The translations under genes and the position numbers were made by a program. From Pseudomonas cedrina subsp. cedrina (GTDB taxonomy: Bacteria > Pseudomonadota > Gammaproteobacteria > Pseudomonadales > Pseudomonadaceae), in the NCBI RefSeq assembly GCF_001983175.1, contig NZ_MNPW01000011.1, positions 124,001 through 188,000 on the forward strand: a DNA stretch of 64,000 bases, in the 5' to 3' direction. This document shows positions 15,660 to 24,232 of the stretch, in pieces; the first letter of the stretch is position 1, and each line of letters starts with the position of its first letter. Below the pieces are notes generated by a model that had not been told where the DNA came from, did not search any database, and worked only from the letters and a program-made list of their open reading frames with translations.

Positions 15660-17582
15660 ATGCCAACTATTACTCTTCCCGACGGCAGTCAACGTTCATT
15701 CGATCATTCGGTTTCCGTAGCCGAGGTCGCCGCATCCATTGGTGCCGGCCTGGCCAAGGCCACCGTGGCCGGTAAGGTCGACGGCAAGCTGGTCGATGCC
15801 AGCGACCTGATCACCTCCGATGCCAGCCTGCAGATCATCACGCCCAAGGATCAAGAGGGGTTGGAGATCATTCGCCACTCTTGCGCGCACCTGATTGGCC
15901 ATGCGGTCAAGCAGCTGTACCCCACCGCGAAAATGGTGATCGGCCCGGTCATTGAAGAAGGCTTCTATTACGACATCGCCTACGAGCGTCCTTTCACTCC
16001 GGACGACCTGGCCGCCATCGAACAGCGCATGCACGCACTGATCGAAAAAGACTACGACGTGATCAAGAAGGTCACGCCGCGCGCCGAAGTGATCGACGTG
16101 TTCACCGCCCGTGGCGAAGACTACAAGCTGCGCCTGGTGGAAGACATGCCGGACGAGCAGGCCATGGGCCTGTACTACCACGAAGAATACGTCGACATGT
16201 GCCGCGGCCCGCACGTGCCGAACACGCGCTTCCTCAAGTCGTTCAAGCTGACCAAGTTGTCCGGCGCCTACTGGCGTGGCGACGCGAAGAACGAGCAACT
16301 GCAACGGATCTACGGCACCGCCTGGGCCGACAAGAAGCAGTTGGCTGCCTACATCCAGCGCATTGAAGAAGCCGAGAAGCGCGACCACCGCAAGATCGGC
16401 AAGCGCCTGAACCTGTTCCACCTGCAAGAAGAAGCGCCGGGCATGGTGTTCTGGCACCCGAACGGCTGGACCCTGTATCAGGTGCTCGAGCAGTACATGC
16501 GCAAAGTGCAGCGCGAGAACGGCTACCTGGAAATCAAGACGCCTCAGGTTGTCGATCGCAGCCTCTGGGAGAAATCCGGACACTGGGCCAACTACGCCGA
16601 CAACATGTTCACCACTCAGTCGGAAAACCGCGACTACGCCATCAAGCCGATGAACTGCCCTTGCCACGTGCAAGTGTTCAACCAGGGCCTGAAAAGCTAC
16701 CGCGAGTTGCCGCTGCGCCTGGCCGAGTTCGGTGCCTGCCATCGCAATGAGCCGTCGGGTGCGCTGCACGGCATCATGCGTGTGCGCGGCTTTACCCAGG
16801 ACGACGCGCATATCTTCTGCACCGAAGAGCAGATGCAGGCCGAATCCGCCGCGTTCATCAAATTGACCATGGACGTTTATCGCGATTTCGGCTTTACCGA
16901 AGTCGAGATGAAGCTGTCCACTCGTCCGGAAAAACGCGTGGGCTCCGACGAACTGTGGGATCGCGCCGAAGCTGCATTGGCCGCTGCGCTCGACAGTGCG
17001 GGCCTTGCGTACGATCTGCAGCCGGGTGAGGGCGCGTTTTACGGTCCGAAAATCGAGTTCTCACTGAAAGATTGCCTTGGCCGCGTCTGGCAGTGTGGTA
17101 CCCTGCAGCTCGATTTTAACCTGCCGATCCGTCTGGGAGCCGAATACGTCTCCGAAGACAACAGCCGTAAACACCCGGTTATGCTGCACCGGGCGATCCT
17201 TGGCTCGTTCGAACGGTTCGTCGGGATCCTGATCGAGCACTACGAGGGTGCATTCCCTGCATGGTTGGCTCCGACCCAGGCAGTGATCATGAATATCACT
17301 GATAAACAGGCAGATTTTGCCGCTGAAGTTGAAAAAACTCTCAACGAAAGCGGGTTTCGTGCCAAGTCCGACTTGAGAAATGAAAAGATCGGCTTTAAAA
17401 TCCGCGAGCATACCTTGCTCAAGGTTCCCTATCTCTTGGTTATCGGAGATCGGGAAGTCGAGATGCAGACTGTCGCTGTGCGTACTCGTGAAGGTGCTGA
17501 CCTGGGCTCGATGCCCGTCGCCCAGTTCGCTGAGTTCCTCGCGCAAGCGGTTTCCCGGCGTGGTCGCCCAGATTCGGAGTAA
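15660..17582 (+). CDS. thrS: Threonyl-tRNA synthetase
   Basis: 640 residues, full family length. Order: TGS domain (MPTITLPDGSQRSFDHSVSV), editing domain with HSCAHLIGHAV (about 73) and YVDMCRGPHVPNT zinc-type His/Cys residues, class II catalytic core with GALHGIMRVRGFTQDDAHIF (motif 2) and HRAILGSFERF (motif 3), and an anticodon-binding end. It charges tRNA-Thr and clears Ser-tRNA-Thr. The start at 15660 follows AGGAGAGGAGG. Its stop overlaps the probable infC start, beginning the conserved thrS-infC-rpmI-rplT-pheST block. Confidence 0.97.
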   Translation: MPTITLPDGSQRSFDHSVSVAEVAASIGAGLAKATVAGKVDGKLVDASDLITSDASLQIITPKDQEGLEIIRHSCAHLIGHAVKQLYPTAKMVIGPVIEEGFYYDIAYERPFTPDDLAAIEQRMHALIEKDYDVIKKVTPRAEVIDVFTARGEDYKLRLVEDMPDEQAMGLYYHEEYVDMCRGPHVPNTRFLKSFKLTKLSGAYWRGDAKNEQLQRIYGTAWADKKQLAAYIQRIEEAEKRDHRKIGKRLNLFHLQEEAPGMVFWHPNGWTLYQVLEQYMRKVQRENGYLEIKTPQVVDRSLWEKSGHWANYADNMFTTQSENRDYAIKPMNCPCHVQVFNQGLKSYRELPLRLAEFGACHRNEPSGALHGIMRVRGFTQDDAHIFCTEEQMQAESAAFIKLTMDVYRDFGFTEVEMKLSTRPEKRVGSDELWDRAEAALAAALDSAGLAYDLQPGEGAFYGPKIEFSLKDCLGRVWQCGTLQLDFNLPIRLGAEYVSEDNSRKHPVMLHRAILGSFERFVGILIEHYEGAFPAWLAPTQAVIMNITDKQADFAAEVEKTLNESGFRAKSDLRNEKIGFKIREHTLLKVPYLLVIGDREVEMQTVAVRTREGADLGSMPVAQFAEFLAQAVSRRGRPDSE

Positions 17583-18133
17583 TTATTATTAAGCGTGAAA
17601 TGAGACAAGATAAACGAGCTGCACCGAAAGCCCCGATCAACGAGAATATCTCGGCACGCGAGGTTCGGTTAATTGGCGCTGATGGCGAGCAGATTGGCAT
17701 CGTCTCGATTGATGAAGCGCTTCGTATTGCAGAAGAGTCCAAGCTGGACCTGGTGGAAATCTCCGCCGATGCAATCCCACCTGTTTGTCGGGTGATGGAC
17801 TACGGCAAATCTATCTTCGAAAAGAAGAAGCAGGTTGCCGCAGCGAAGAAGAACCAGAAGCAGATTCAAGTAAAAGAAATCAAGTTTCGTCCAGGGACGG
17901 AGGAAGGGGATTACCAGGTAAAACTGCGCAACCTGGTACGTTTCCTGAGTGATGGGGACAGGGCCAAGGTATCCTTGCGATTCCGCGGCCGTGAGATGGC
18001 CCACCAGGAGCTGGGGATGGAACTCCTCAAGCGGGTTGAAGCTGACCTGCTCGAGTACGGTTCGGTCGAACAGCATCCTAAGATGGAAGGACGCCAGCTT
18101 ATTATGGTCATCGCCCCGAAAAAGAAGAAGTAA
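17582..18133 (+). CDS. infC: Translation initiation factor IF-3
   Basis: About 183 residues; conserved blocks are INENISAREVRLIGADGEQI, PPVCRVMDYGKSIFEKKK, IKFRPGTEEGDYQVKLRNLV and the end MVIAPKKKK. IF-3 binds the 30S subunit and rejects non-canonical starts. Three ATT codons (17582, 17585, 17588) precede Lys-Arg-Glu-Met; the first in-frame ATG at 17600 has no ribosome site and would lose the conserved N-terminus. I therefore infer an AUU start, as in Escherichia coli, with CGGAG (17575-17579) as the site. ATT 17585 or 17588 fits its spacing better than 17582, so the exact codon is uncertain. AUU starts allow IF-3 to repress its own synthesis. Confidence 0.92.
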   Translation: MIIKREMRQDKRAAPKAPINENISAREVRLIGADGEQIGIVSIDEALRIAEESKLDLVEISADAIPPVCRVMDYGKSIFEKKKQVAAAKKNQKQIQVKEIKFRPGTEEGDYQVKLRNLVRFLSDGDRAKVSLRFRGREMAHQELGMELLKRVEADLLEYGSVEQHPKMEGRQLIMVIAPKKKK

Positions 18134-18192
18134 TCAACAGGGCACGGCAGGCCTTCTGATTATGTTTATCAACTGAATGCGGAGTACCGAAC

Positions 18193-18387
18193 ATGCCAAA
18201 GATGAAAACTAAAAGTGGTGCTGCTAAGCGGTTTCTGAAAACTGCTAACGGCATCAAGCATAAGCACGCTTTCAAGAGCCACATCCTGACCAAAATGTCG
18301 ACCAAGCGTAAGCGTCAACTGCGCGGTAGCAGCTTGCTGCATCCGTCTGACGTGGCAAAAGTCGAGCGCATGCTGCGCCTTCGTTAA
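18193..18387 (+). CDS. rpmI: 50S ribosomal protein L35
   Basis: 64 residues, very basic: MPKMKTKSGAAKRFLKTANG and TKMSTKRKRQLRGSSLLHPS, ending VERMLRLR. This is the standard length and sequence of bL35. It lies 59 bp behind infC and 29 bp before rplT. In relatives, L20 binds the rpmI leader to repress both ribosomal genes. Confidence 0.97.
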   Translation: MPKMKTKSGAAKRFLKTANGIKHKHAFKSHILTKMSTKRKRQLRGSSLLHPSDVAKVERMLRLR

Positions 18388-18416
18388 TTTTGGTTCAAGA
18401 ATAGAGGAAGTAACTC

Positions 18417-18773
18417 ATGGCTCGTGTAAAGCGTGGCGTCATGGCCCGTAAGCGTCACAAAAAAATTCTGAAACTTGCTAAAGGCTACTACGGCGCGCGT
18501 TCACGCGTATTCCGTGTTGCCAAGCAAGCGGTAATCAAGGCAGGCCAATACGCCTACCGCGACCGTCGTCAGAAAAAACGTCAGTTCCGCGCTCTGTGGA
18601 TCGCTCGTATCAATGCTGGTGCACGTGTTAACGGTCTGTCCTACAGCCGTTTCATCGCTGGCCTGAAAAAAGCGTCCATCGAAATCGACCGTAAGGTTCT
18701 GGCTGAACTGGCCGTGAACGAAAAAGCGGTGTTTGCTGCGATTGTCGAGAAAGCTAAAGCCACCTTGGCTTAA
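18417..18773 (+). CDS. rplT: 50S ribosomal protein L20
   Basis: 118 residues, standard bL20: MARVKRGVMARKRHKKILKL, YGARSRVFRVAKQAVIKAGQ, DRRQKKRQFRALWIARINA. The basic N-terminal extension threads into 23S rRNA and the globular end acts in autoregulation. Start follows AGAGGAAG. Two hairpins lie in the 109 bp before pheS. Confidence 0.97.
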   Translation: MARVKRGVMARKRHKKILKLAKGYYGARSRVFRVAKQAVIKAGQYAYRDRRQKKRQFRALWIARINAGARVNGLSYSRFIAGLKKASIEIDRKVLAELAVNEKAVFAAIVEKAKATLA

Positions 18774-18792
18774 GTACCCCCGACAGTCATCC

Positions 18793-18864
18793 TGGGCTGC
18801 TGCTGCAGCCCACGGTGGTAAACGTCATAAATAGGGGAAGAGCCTTCAAGCTCTTCCCCTATTT
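18793..18864 (+). terminator. Tandem hairpins, terminator/attenuator before pheS
   Basis: GGGCTGC-TGCT-GCAGCCC (18794-18811) is followed by AGGGGAAGAGC-CTTCAA-GCTCTTCCCCT (18833-18860) and ATTTTGT. The second is a strong stem with a T-rich tail 22 bp before pheS. It may end the ribosomal transcript partly or act as an attenuator of pheST. I see no obvious Phe-rich leader peptide. Confidence 0.6.
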
Positions 18865-18882
18865 TGTATCTGGAGTCTGTAC

Positions 18883-19899
18883 ATGGAAAACCTGGACGCG
18901 CTCGTTGCCCAAGCTCTTGAGGCTGTGCAAAGCGCTGAAGATATCAATGCCCTGGAGCAAATCCGGGTTCACTACCTTGGCAAGAAGGGCGAATTGACTC
19001 AGGTGATGAAGACCCTGGGGAATTTGCCGCCTGAAGAGCGTCCGCAAGTCGGTGCGCTGATCAACGTCGCCAAGGAGCGTGTCACAGAGGTGCTCAATGC
19101 GCGCAAGGCGTCGCTCGAGGAGGCTGATCTTGCGGCCAAGCTCGCCGCCGAGTCCATTGACGTAACCCTGCCTGGCCGTGGCCAGGCCTCGGGCGGCCTG
19201 CATCCGATTACCCGGACTCTGGAACGTATCGAGCAGTTCTTCACCCATATCGGCTACGGCATTGCCGAAGGCCCTGAGGTCGAAGACGACTACCACAACT
19301 TCGAGGCGCTCAACATCCCAGGCCACCACCCGGCCCGGTCGATGCACGACACCTTCTATTTCAACGCGAACATGTTGTTGCGCACCCATACCTCGCCGGT
19401 ACAGGTCCGCACCATGGAAGCGAACAAGCCGCCGATCCGCATTGTCTGCCCAGGCCGTGTGTACCGCAGCGACTCCGATATCACCCACTCGCCGATGTTC
19501 CATCAGGTGGAAGGCCTGCTGGTGGATCGCGATATCAACTTCGCCGACCTCAAGGGCACCATCGAGGAATTCCTGCGGGTGTTCTTCGAGAAGGAGCTGG
19601 CGGTGCGTTTCCGTCCATCGTTCTTCCCGTTCACCGAGCCGTCCGCTGAAGTCGACATGGAATGCGTGATGTGCAGCGGTAAAGGCTGCCGCGTCTGCAA
19701 ACAGACCGGCTGGCTGGAAGTGATGGGCTGCGGCATGGTTCACCCCAACGTACTGCGCATGTCCGGCATCGATCCGGAAGAGTTCTCGGGCTTTGCCTTC
19801 GGCATGGGCGTTGAGCGTCTGGCCATGCTGCGTTACGGCGTGAACGACTTGCGTCTGTTCTTCGACAACGACTTGCGGTTCCTCGCGCAATTTCGCTAG
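18883..19899 (+). CDS. pheS: Phenylalanyl-tRNA synthetase, alpha subunit
   Basis: 338 residues. An N-terminal coiled coil (VAQALEAVQSAEDINALEQI) binds tRNA. The class II core has HPITRTLERIEQFF, YHNFEALNIPGHHPARS, motif 2 near VYRSDSDITHSPMFHQVEGL, and the Gly-rich motif 3 GFAFGMGVERLAML. With PheT it forms the alpha2-beta2 enzyme charging tRNA-Phe; alpha carries the active site. Start follows TCTGGAG. pheT follows after 26 bp. Confidence 0.97.
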   Translation: MENLDALVAQALEAVQSAEDINALEQIRVHYLGKKGELTQVMKTLGNLPPEERPQVGALINVAKERVTEVLNARKASLEEADLAAKLAAESIDVTLPGRGQASGGLHPITRTLERIEQFFTHIGYGIAEGPEVEDDYHNFEALNIPGHHPARSMHDTFYFNANMLLRTHTSPVQVRTMEANKPPIRIVCPGRVYRSDSDITHSPMFHQVEGLLVDRDINFADLKGTIEEFLRVFFEKELAVRFRPSFFPFTEPSAEVDMECVMCSGKGCRVCKQTGWLEVMGCGMVHPNVLRMSGIDPEEFSGFAFGMGVERLAMLRYGVNDLRLFFDNDLRFLAQFR

Positions 19900-19925
19900 T
19901 CGTAACGAATCTTTAGGAGAGCAGG

Positions 19926-22304
19926 ATGAAATTCAGTGAACAATGGCTGCGTGGCTGGGTAAGCCCGCAGGTAGGTCGCGACGAGCTGGTTGCTCGTCTG
20001 TCGATGGCCGGTCTTGAGGTCGATAGCGTCACGCCGGCCGCCGGTGTTTTCAGTGGCGTTGTGGTGGGCGAGGTGCTGAGCACCGAACAGCACCCGGATG
20101 CCGATAAATTGCGTGTGTGCCAAGTCAGCAACGGCGCCGAAACCTTCCAGGTCGTATGCGGAGCACCAAATGTGCGCCCGGGCCTGAAGATCCCGTTCGC
20201 CATGATCGGTGCCGAGCTGCCGGGCGACTTCAAGATCAAGAAGGCCAAGCTGCGTGGCGTCGAGTCCAACGGCATGTTGTGCTCCCAGGCTGAACTGCAG
20301 GTGGGCGAGGGCAATGATGGCCTGATGGAGCTGCCGGCCGACGCGCCAGTGGGCCAGGACATCCGCGTCTACTTGGAGCTGGAAGACGCCAGCATCGAGG
20401 TCGACCTGACCCCGAACCGTGGCGACTGCCTGTCCCTGGCCGGACTGGCCCGTGAAGTGGGCGCGCTGTACAACGTCCCGGTCAGCCGTCCTGTCGTCGC
20501 TGCCGTGCCCGCGGCGCACGACGAAGTACGCCCGATTGAAGTCCTGGCGCCACACGCCTGCCCGCGTTACCTGGGCCGTGTGATCCGCAACGTCGACCTG
20601 TCCAAGCCAGCGCCGCTGTGGATGGTCGAGCGCCTGCGTCGCGCCGATGTGCGCAGCATCGACGCCGCCGTCGACATCACCAACTACGTGATGCTGGAGC
20701 TGGGGCAGCCGTTGCACGCGTTCGACCTTGCCGAGATCAACGGCGGCATCCGCGTGCGCATGGCTGAAGAAGGCGAAAAGCTGGTGCTGCTCGATGGTCA
20801 GGAGGTCAGCCTGCGTGCCGACACCCTGGTCATCGCCGACCACTCCCGCGCCCTGGCGATTGCGGGCGTGATGGGGGGCGAGCACAGCGGTGTGTCCGCG
20901 ACCACCCGCGACGTATTCCTTGAAAGCGCGTTCTTCGACCAGATCGCCATCGCCGGCAAGGCCCGTTCCTACGGCCTGCACACCGATGCCTCGCACCGCT
21001 ACGAGCGTGGCGTGGACTGGAAGCTCGCCCGTGAAGCCATGGAGCGTGCCACCGGCCTGTTGCTGGAAATCACCGGCGGCGAAGCCGGGCCGATCACCGA
21101 GACTGTCAACGAGCAGTACTTGCCGTCCATTGCGCCGATCACTTTGCGTGCCAAAAGCGTTGAGCAAATGCTCGGACTGGTGATCGAGCCGGCTGAAATC
21201 GAGCAACTGTTGTCGGCCCTCGGTTTGGGTATTACCGCAGCCGGGGAAGGGCAATGGAGCGTTGCAGTACCCAGCCATCGCTTCGACATCAGCCTGGAAG
21301 TCGACCTGATCGAAGAGCTGGCGCGCCTCTACGGCTACAACCGTCTGCCGGTTCGTTACCCGCAAGCGCGCCTGGCGCCACAGCCAAAGGCCGAGGCGCG
21401 TGCGCATCTGCCTGAGCTGCGTCGTCTGCTGGTGGCCCGTGGTTACCAGGAAGCCGTGACTTACAGCTTCATCGATCCCAAGCAGTTCGAACTGTTCAAC
21501 CCTGGCGTCGAGCCGCTGTTGCTGGCCAACCCGATTTCGAACGACATGGCCGCCATGCGCTCGTCGTTGTGGCCTGGCCTGGTGAAAGCGCTTTCCCACA
21601 ACTTGAACCGCCAGCAAGACCGCGTGCGCATGTTTGAAAGCGGCCTGCGTTTTGTCGGCCAGCTTGGCGACCTGAAGCAAGAGCCGATGCTGGCCGGCGT
21701 GGTCTGCGGCAGCCGCCTGCCTGAAGGTTGGGCGCAGGGTCGCGACGCCGTCGACTTCTTCGACGTCAAGGCCGACGTGGAAGCGGTACTGGGTTTTGCC
21801 GGTGCGCTGGATGCCTTCACTTTCGTGCCGGGCACTCACCCGGCATTGCATCCAGGCCAGACGGCGCGCATTGAGCGCGAAGGTCGCCTGGTTGGCTTCG
21901 TCGGTGCTATTCACCCTGAGCTGTCGAAAACCCTCGGCCTTGACCGTCCGGTCTTTGTGTTCGAACTGGTCCTGGCCGAAGTGGCTTCTGGCAAAATGCC
22001 AAAATTCAGCGAGCTGTCGCGCTTCCCTGAAGTGCGCCGCGACCTGGCCCTGATCGCCGACCGTGAAGTGGCCGCCACTGCCGTTCTGGATGTAATCCGT
22101 GAAAATGCAGGGGAATGGCTGACAGACCTCAGGCTATTTGACGTCTATCAGGGTAAAGGCATTGATCCGCATAGAAAAAGCCTTGCAGTTGGCTTGACCT
22201 GGCAGCATCCATCGCGCACTCTTAATGACGATGAGGTGAACACTACGACACAAAATATCCTCACCTCGCTCGAACAAAGGTTAAACGCCACGTTAAGGAA
22301 GTGA
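19926..22304 (+). CDS. pheT: Phenylalanyl-tRNA synthetase, beta subunit
   Basis: 792 residues, full length. Domains in order: N-terminal B1 and EMAP-like tRNA-binding fold (VVVGEVLSTEQHPDADKLRV, residues about 40-150), B3/B4 editing region that hydrolyses Tyr-tRNA-Phe (LGQPLHAFDLAEINGGI), B5 (HRYERGVDWKLAREAMERAT and ISLEVDLIEELARLYGYNRL), catalytic-like B6/B7 and the C-terminal ferredoxin-fold anticodon domain (SELSRFPEVRRDLALIADRE). The ribosome site TTAGGAG lies upstream. ihfA starts four bases after its stop. Confidence 0.97.
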   Translation: MKFSEQWLRGWVSPQVGRDELVARLSMAGLEVDSVTPAAGVFSGVVVGEVLSTEQHPDADKLRVCQVSNGAETFQVVCGAPNVRPGLKIPFAMIGAELPGDFKIKKAKLRGVESNGMLCSQAELQVGEGNDGLMELPADAPVGQDIRVYLELEDASIEVDLTPNRGDCLSLAGLAREVGALYNVPVSRPVVAAVPAAHDEVRPIEVLAPHACPRYLGRVIRNVDLSKPAPLWMVERLRRADVRSIDAAVDITNYVMLELGQPLHAFDLAEINGGIRVRMAEEGEKLVLLDGQEVSLRADTLVIADHSRALAIAGVMGGEHSGVSATTRDVFLESAFFDQIAIAGKARSYGLHTDASHRYERGVDWKLAREAMERATGLLLEITGGEAGPITETVNEQYLPSIAPITLRAKSVEQMLGLVIEPAEIEQLLSALGLGITAAGEGQWSVAVPSHRFDISLEVDLIEELARLYGYNRLPVRYPQARLAPQPKAEARAHLPELRRLLVARGYQEAVTYSFIDPKQFELFNPGVEPLLLANPISNDMAAMRSSLWPGLVKALSHNLNRQQDRVRMFESGLRFVGQLGDLKQEPMLAGVVCGSRLPEGWAQGRDAVDFFDVKADVEAVLGFAGALDAFTFVPGTHPALHPGQTARIEREGRLVGFVGAIHPELSKTLGLDRPVFVFELVLAEVASGKMPKFSELSRFPEVRRDLALIADREVAATAVLDVIRENAGEWLTDLRLFDVYQGKGIDPHRKSLAVGLTWQHPSRTLNDDEVNTTTQNILTSLEQRLNATLRK

Positions 22305-22307
22305 CGT

Positions 22308-22610
22308 ATGGGGGCTTTGACGAAAGCTGAGATGGCGGAACGTCTGTACGAAGAGTTGGGTCTGAACAAACGCGAGGCCAAGGAATTGGTCGAGCTGTTT
22401 TTTGAAGAGATCAGACACGCTCTGGAAGACAACGAACAGGTCAAATTGTCCGGTTTCGGCAATTTTGACCTGCGGGACAAACGCCAGCGGCCGGGCCGCA
22501 ATCCAAAAACGGGAGAAGAAATCCCGATCACGGCTCGCCGTGTGGTCACCTTTCGTCCAGGGCAGAAGTTGAAGGCCCGAGTTGAGGCTTATGCTGGAAC
22601 CAAGTCATAA
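22308..22610 (+). CDS. ihfA: Integration host factor, alpha subunit
   Basis: 100 residues: MGALTKAEMAERLYEELGLN, ELVELFFEEIRHALEDNEQV, the beta-arm region GRNPKTGEEIPITARRVVTF with the intercalating Pro, and a basic end. IHF-alpha pairs with IhfB to bend DNA at specific sites in transcription, replication and site-specific recombination. It lies in the conserved pheT-ihfA arrangement, apparently translated with pheT. The MerR-type gene overlaps its end. Confidence 0.97.
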   Translation: MGALTKAEMAERLYEELGLNKREAKELVELFFEEIRHALEDNEQVKLSGFGNFDLRDKRQRPGRNPKTGEEIPITARRVVTFRPGQKLKARVEAYAGTKS

Positions 22611-22947
22611 CGACGAGCTACCCGTCATCCCAGGCAAACGCTACTTCACCATTGGTGAAGTCAGCGAGCTCTGTGCGGTAAAACCGCACGTGCTGCGCTA
22701 TTGGGAGCAGGAGTTTCCTCAACTCAACCCCGTCAAACGCACCGGGAACCGTCGGTATTATCAGCGCCAGGATGTGCTGATGATCCGACAGATCCGCGCA
22801 TTGCTGTACGACCAGGGGTTCACCATCAGCGGCGCGCGCCAGCGCATGTCCGGTGATGAAGCCAGAGACGACACCACCCAATACAAGCAAATGATCCGCC
22901 AGATGATCTCCGAACTCGAAGATGTGCTGGTGGTTTTGAAGAAATAA
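22591..22947 (+). CDS. MerR-family regulator next to ihfA
   Basis: 118 residues. The N-terminal half holds a MerR winged helix-turn-helix: YFTIGEVSELCAVKPHVLRY, WEQEFPQLNPVKRTGNRRYY, IRQIRALLYDQGFTISGARQ. The C-terminus is a dimerisation helix without cysteines, so metal sensing is unlikely. This gene is commonly found between ihfA and tRNA-Pro in Pseudomonas; its targets are unknown. Start ATG 22591 overlaps ihfA by 20 bases in another frame, with GTTGAGG as ribosome site. Confidence 0.88.
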   Translation: MLEPSHNDELPVIPGKRYFTIGEVSELCAVKPHVLRYWEQEFPQLNPVKRTGNRRYYQRQDVLMIRQIRALLYDQGFTISGARQRMSGDEARDDTTQYKQMIRQMISELEDVLVVLKK

Positions 22948-23037
22948 CTTCGGCTTTAAAAATACTTCCACATTTCAAAAGCTTGCGGTATATTCCGGTT
23001 CGCTTCGTTAAGAAGCGAACCCAGTAACACGCCTAGT

Positions 23038-23114
23038 CGGGGCGTAGCGCAGTCCGGTAGCGCACTAGCATGGGGTGCTAGGGGTCGAGTGTTCGAATCA
23101 CTCCGTCCCGACCA
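23038..23114 (+). tRNA. tRNA-Pro (GGG anticodon)
   Basis: 77 nt with CCA encoded. The acceptor stem CGGGGCG pairs with CGTCCCG (one G-T pair), the anticodon arm CTAGC-ATGGGGT-GCTAG gives anticodon GGG at 34-36, and the T arm contains GTTCGAATC. The D arm has AGCGCAGTCCGGTAGCGC. The region immediately downstream is full of mobile-element debris, consistent with use of its 3' end as an attachment site. No second copy of that 3' end is seen in the window. Confidence 0.96.
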
Positions 23115-23129
23115 TATTTTTCAATGACT

Positions 23130-23158
23130 TGGCCCAATCTTCACCGGTTGGGCTTTTT
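23130..23158 (+). terminator. tRNA-Pro terminator
   Basis: GCCCAA (23132-23137) pairs with TTGGGC (23148-23153) across ten bases (TCTTCACCGG), followed by TTTTT. It would end the tRNA transcript. Confidence 0.8.
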
Positions 23159-23278
23159 CATGTATGAAAAAATACTCCCACATTTACTCCCACGGATACT
23201 CTGGATCTAGGTAGCTTCGAGTGAGCTAGCGATATCTTTGGCACTCCTTCGCGTGAGTTTTGGTGTAAGTAAGAAGAT

Positions 23279-23559
23279 GACCCGCCTCGAAACCCTCACC
23301 GACATCCAACGCGCCGCGCGATTTTTCTACCTGCAGCATCATACCTTCGCCGGCCAAGGTCACCGGGCACACATTCGGCACCGCCACCACCGGCCTGGCC
23401 ATTAACCTATTGCGTATCGAGGAAATCCTCTCGGCTGCCTGGCAGCGCCAGTCCGGCATCTACGTCGAAAACTTATTCTGGCTTGAATGCGCCGAACGAT
23501 ACGACCACGCCTATACCTTCCACTACATGGACCCTCCTTACAGGCAGACTGCCGGTTAG
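23279..23559 (+). pseudogene. Phage-type D12 adenine methyltransferase remnant
   Basis: One frame encodes TRLETLTDIQRAARFFYLQH and then, after a +1 shift near 23355 (extra C in GGCCAAGG), another gives VTGHTFGTATTGLAINLLRI and ERYDHAYTFHYMDPPYRQT. DPPY is motif IV of N6-adenine methyltransferases, and the surroundings resemble the Dam-like enzymes of prophages. Both the N-terminal motif I region and the end are missing, and a TAG stops the frame soon after DPPY. It is a decayed fragment left beside the tRNA. Confidence 0.7.
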
Positions 23560-23589
23560 GGGGGGGCTTTTAGTTTGAGAACGACGAGC

Positions 23590-23798
23590 GGATGACCAAC
23601 GAAGATCGCTGGCGAATACGCCAGGAAAAAGCGGCACCCATCCTCAGCGCACTGCATATCTGGATGTTGGCCCCGCGCGATCTTGTGCCCTAAGGTTCGG
23701 CTATCGCCAAAGCTCTGGATTACAGCCTCAAGCGCTGGGCTGCACTGACTCGCTATGCCGAGGATGGCGCTGTGCCCATAGATAACAACGCAGTCGAA
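23590..23798 (+). pseudogene. IS66-type transposase fragment
   Basis: The plus strand encodes EDRWRIRQEKAAPILSALHI, then after an in-frame stop SAIAKALDYSLKRWAALTRY and AEDGAVPIDNNAVE. The last block is the conserved C-terminal part of IS66 TnpC transposases (the DNN-x-x-E catalytic Glu region). About 70 residues remain, with one stop. At the Glu codon the match ends and a group II intron-like 5' end begins. Confidence 0.7.
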
Positions 23799-24110
23799 GT
23801 GCGACACGAAGTCGCTTAATGAAGTTGTTCTCCTCTGCGGGAACCACCCGTGTCACCGGGTGAATCTAGAAGGCTGAATCAAGAGCGCTTTCGACAATGT
23901 AACAAGGCACCGCAAGGTGCGGGGTACCAATCGTGAGAGGCGTACCCTTCTGGCAGCCATAGCCGGACAAGGGCTAGATAGCCGGTATGGTGAACGCATG
24001 TGAATCTGCGCAACGATCGTTAAGTTGAGCGAGCGGAAATGGCTTACACGCTCGAACCAAAATGGTGATGGAGGTAGGAATTGCGTCTTTCGACTACGCA
24101 CTCGTGACCT
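23799..24110 (+). mobile_element. Probable group II intron 5' part, inserted in the IS66 remnant
   Basis: The sequence begins GTGCGACACGAAGTCGC, matching the conserved GUGYG 5' end of bacterial group II introns, exactly where the IS66 reading stops. It then carries several short stem-forming blocks (CACCCGTGTCACCGGGTG, GGCACCGCAAGGTGC) that look like domain I helices. No reverse-transcriptase gene and no domain V/VI end are seen before the defence gene, so only a truncated 5' part remains. The right border is uncertain. Confidence 0.5.
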
Positions 24111-24232
24111 ACATGCCTCCCGGTTTCATTAGACCACTACCCCATTCGTCATATGGACAGCCGGCGCTACCCAAGGTACCGTTCAATCGCCGTGGCGATG
24201 CGCCATCACGACGATGTCTAGAGGGATTTAGA

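Noticed and set aside
19896..21914. 672-codon minus-strand frame
   Set aside because: Complement of pheT; low-information His/Gln/Ala-rich reading.
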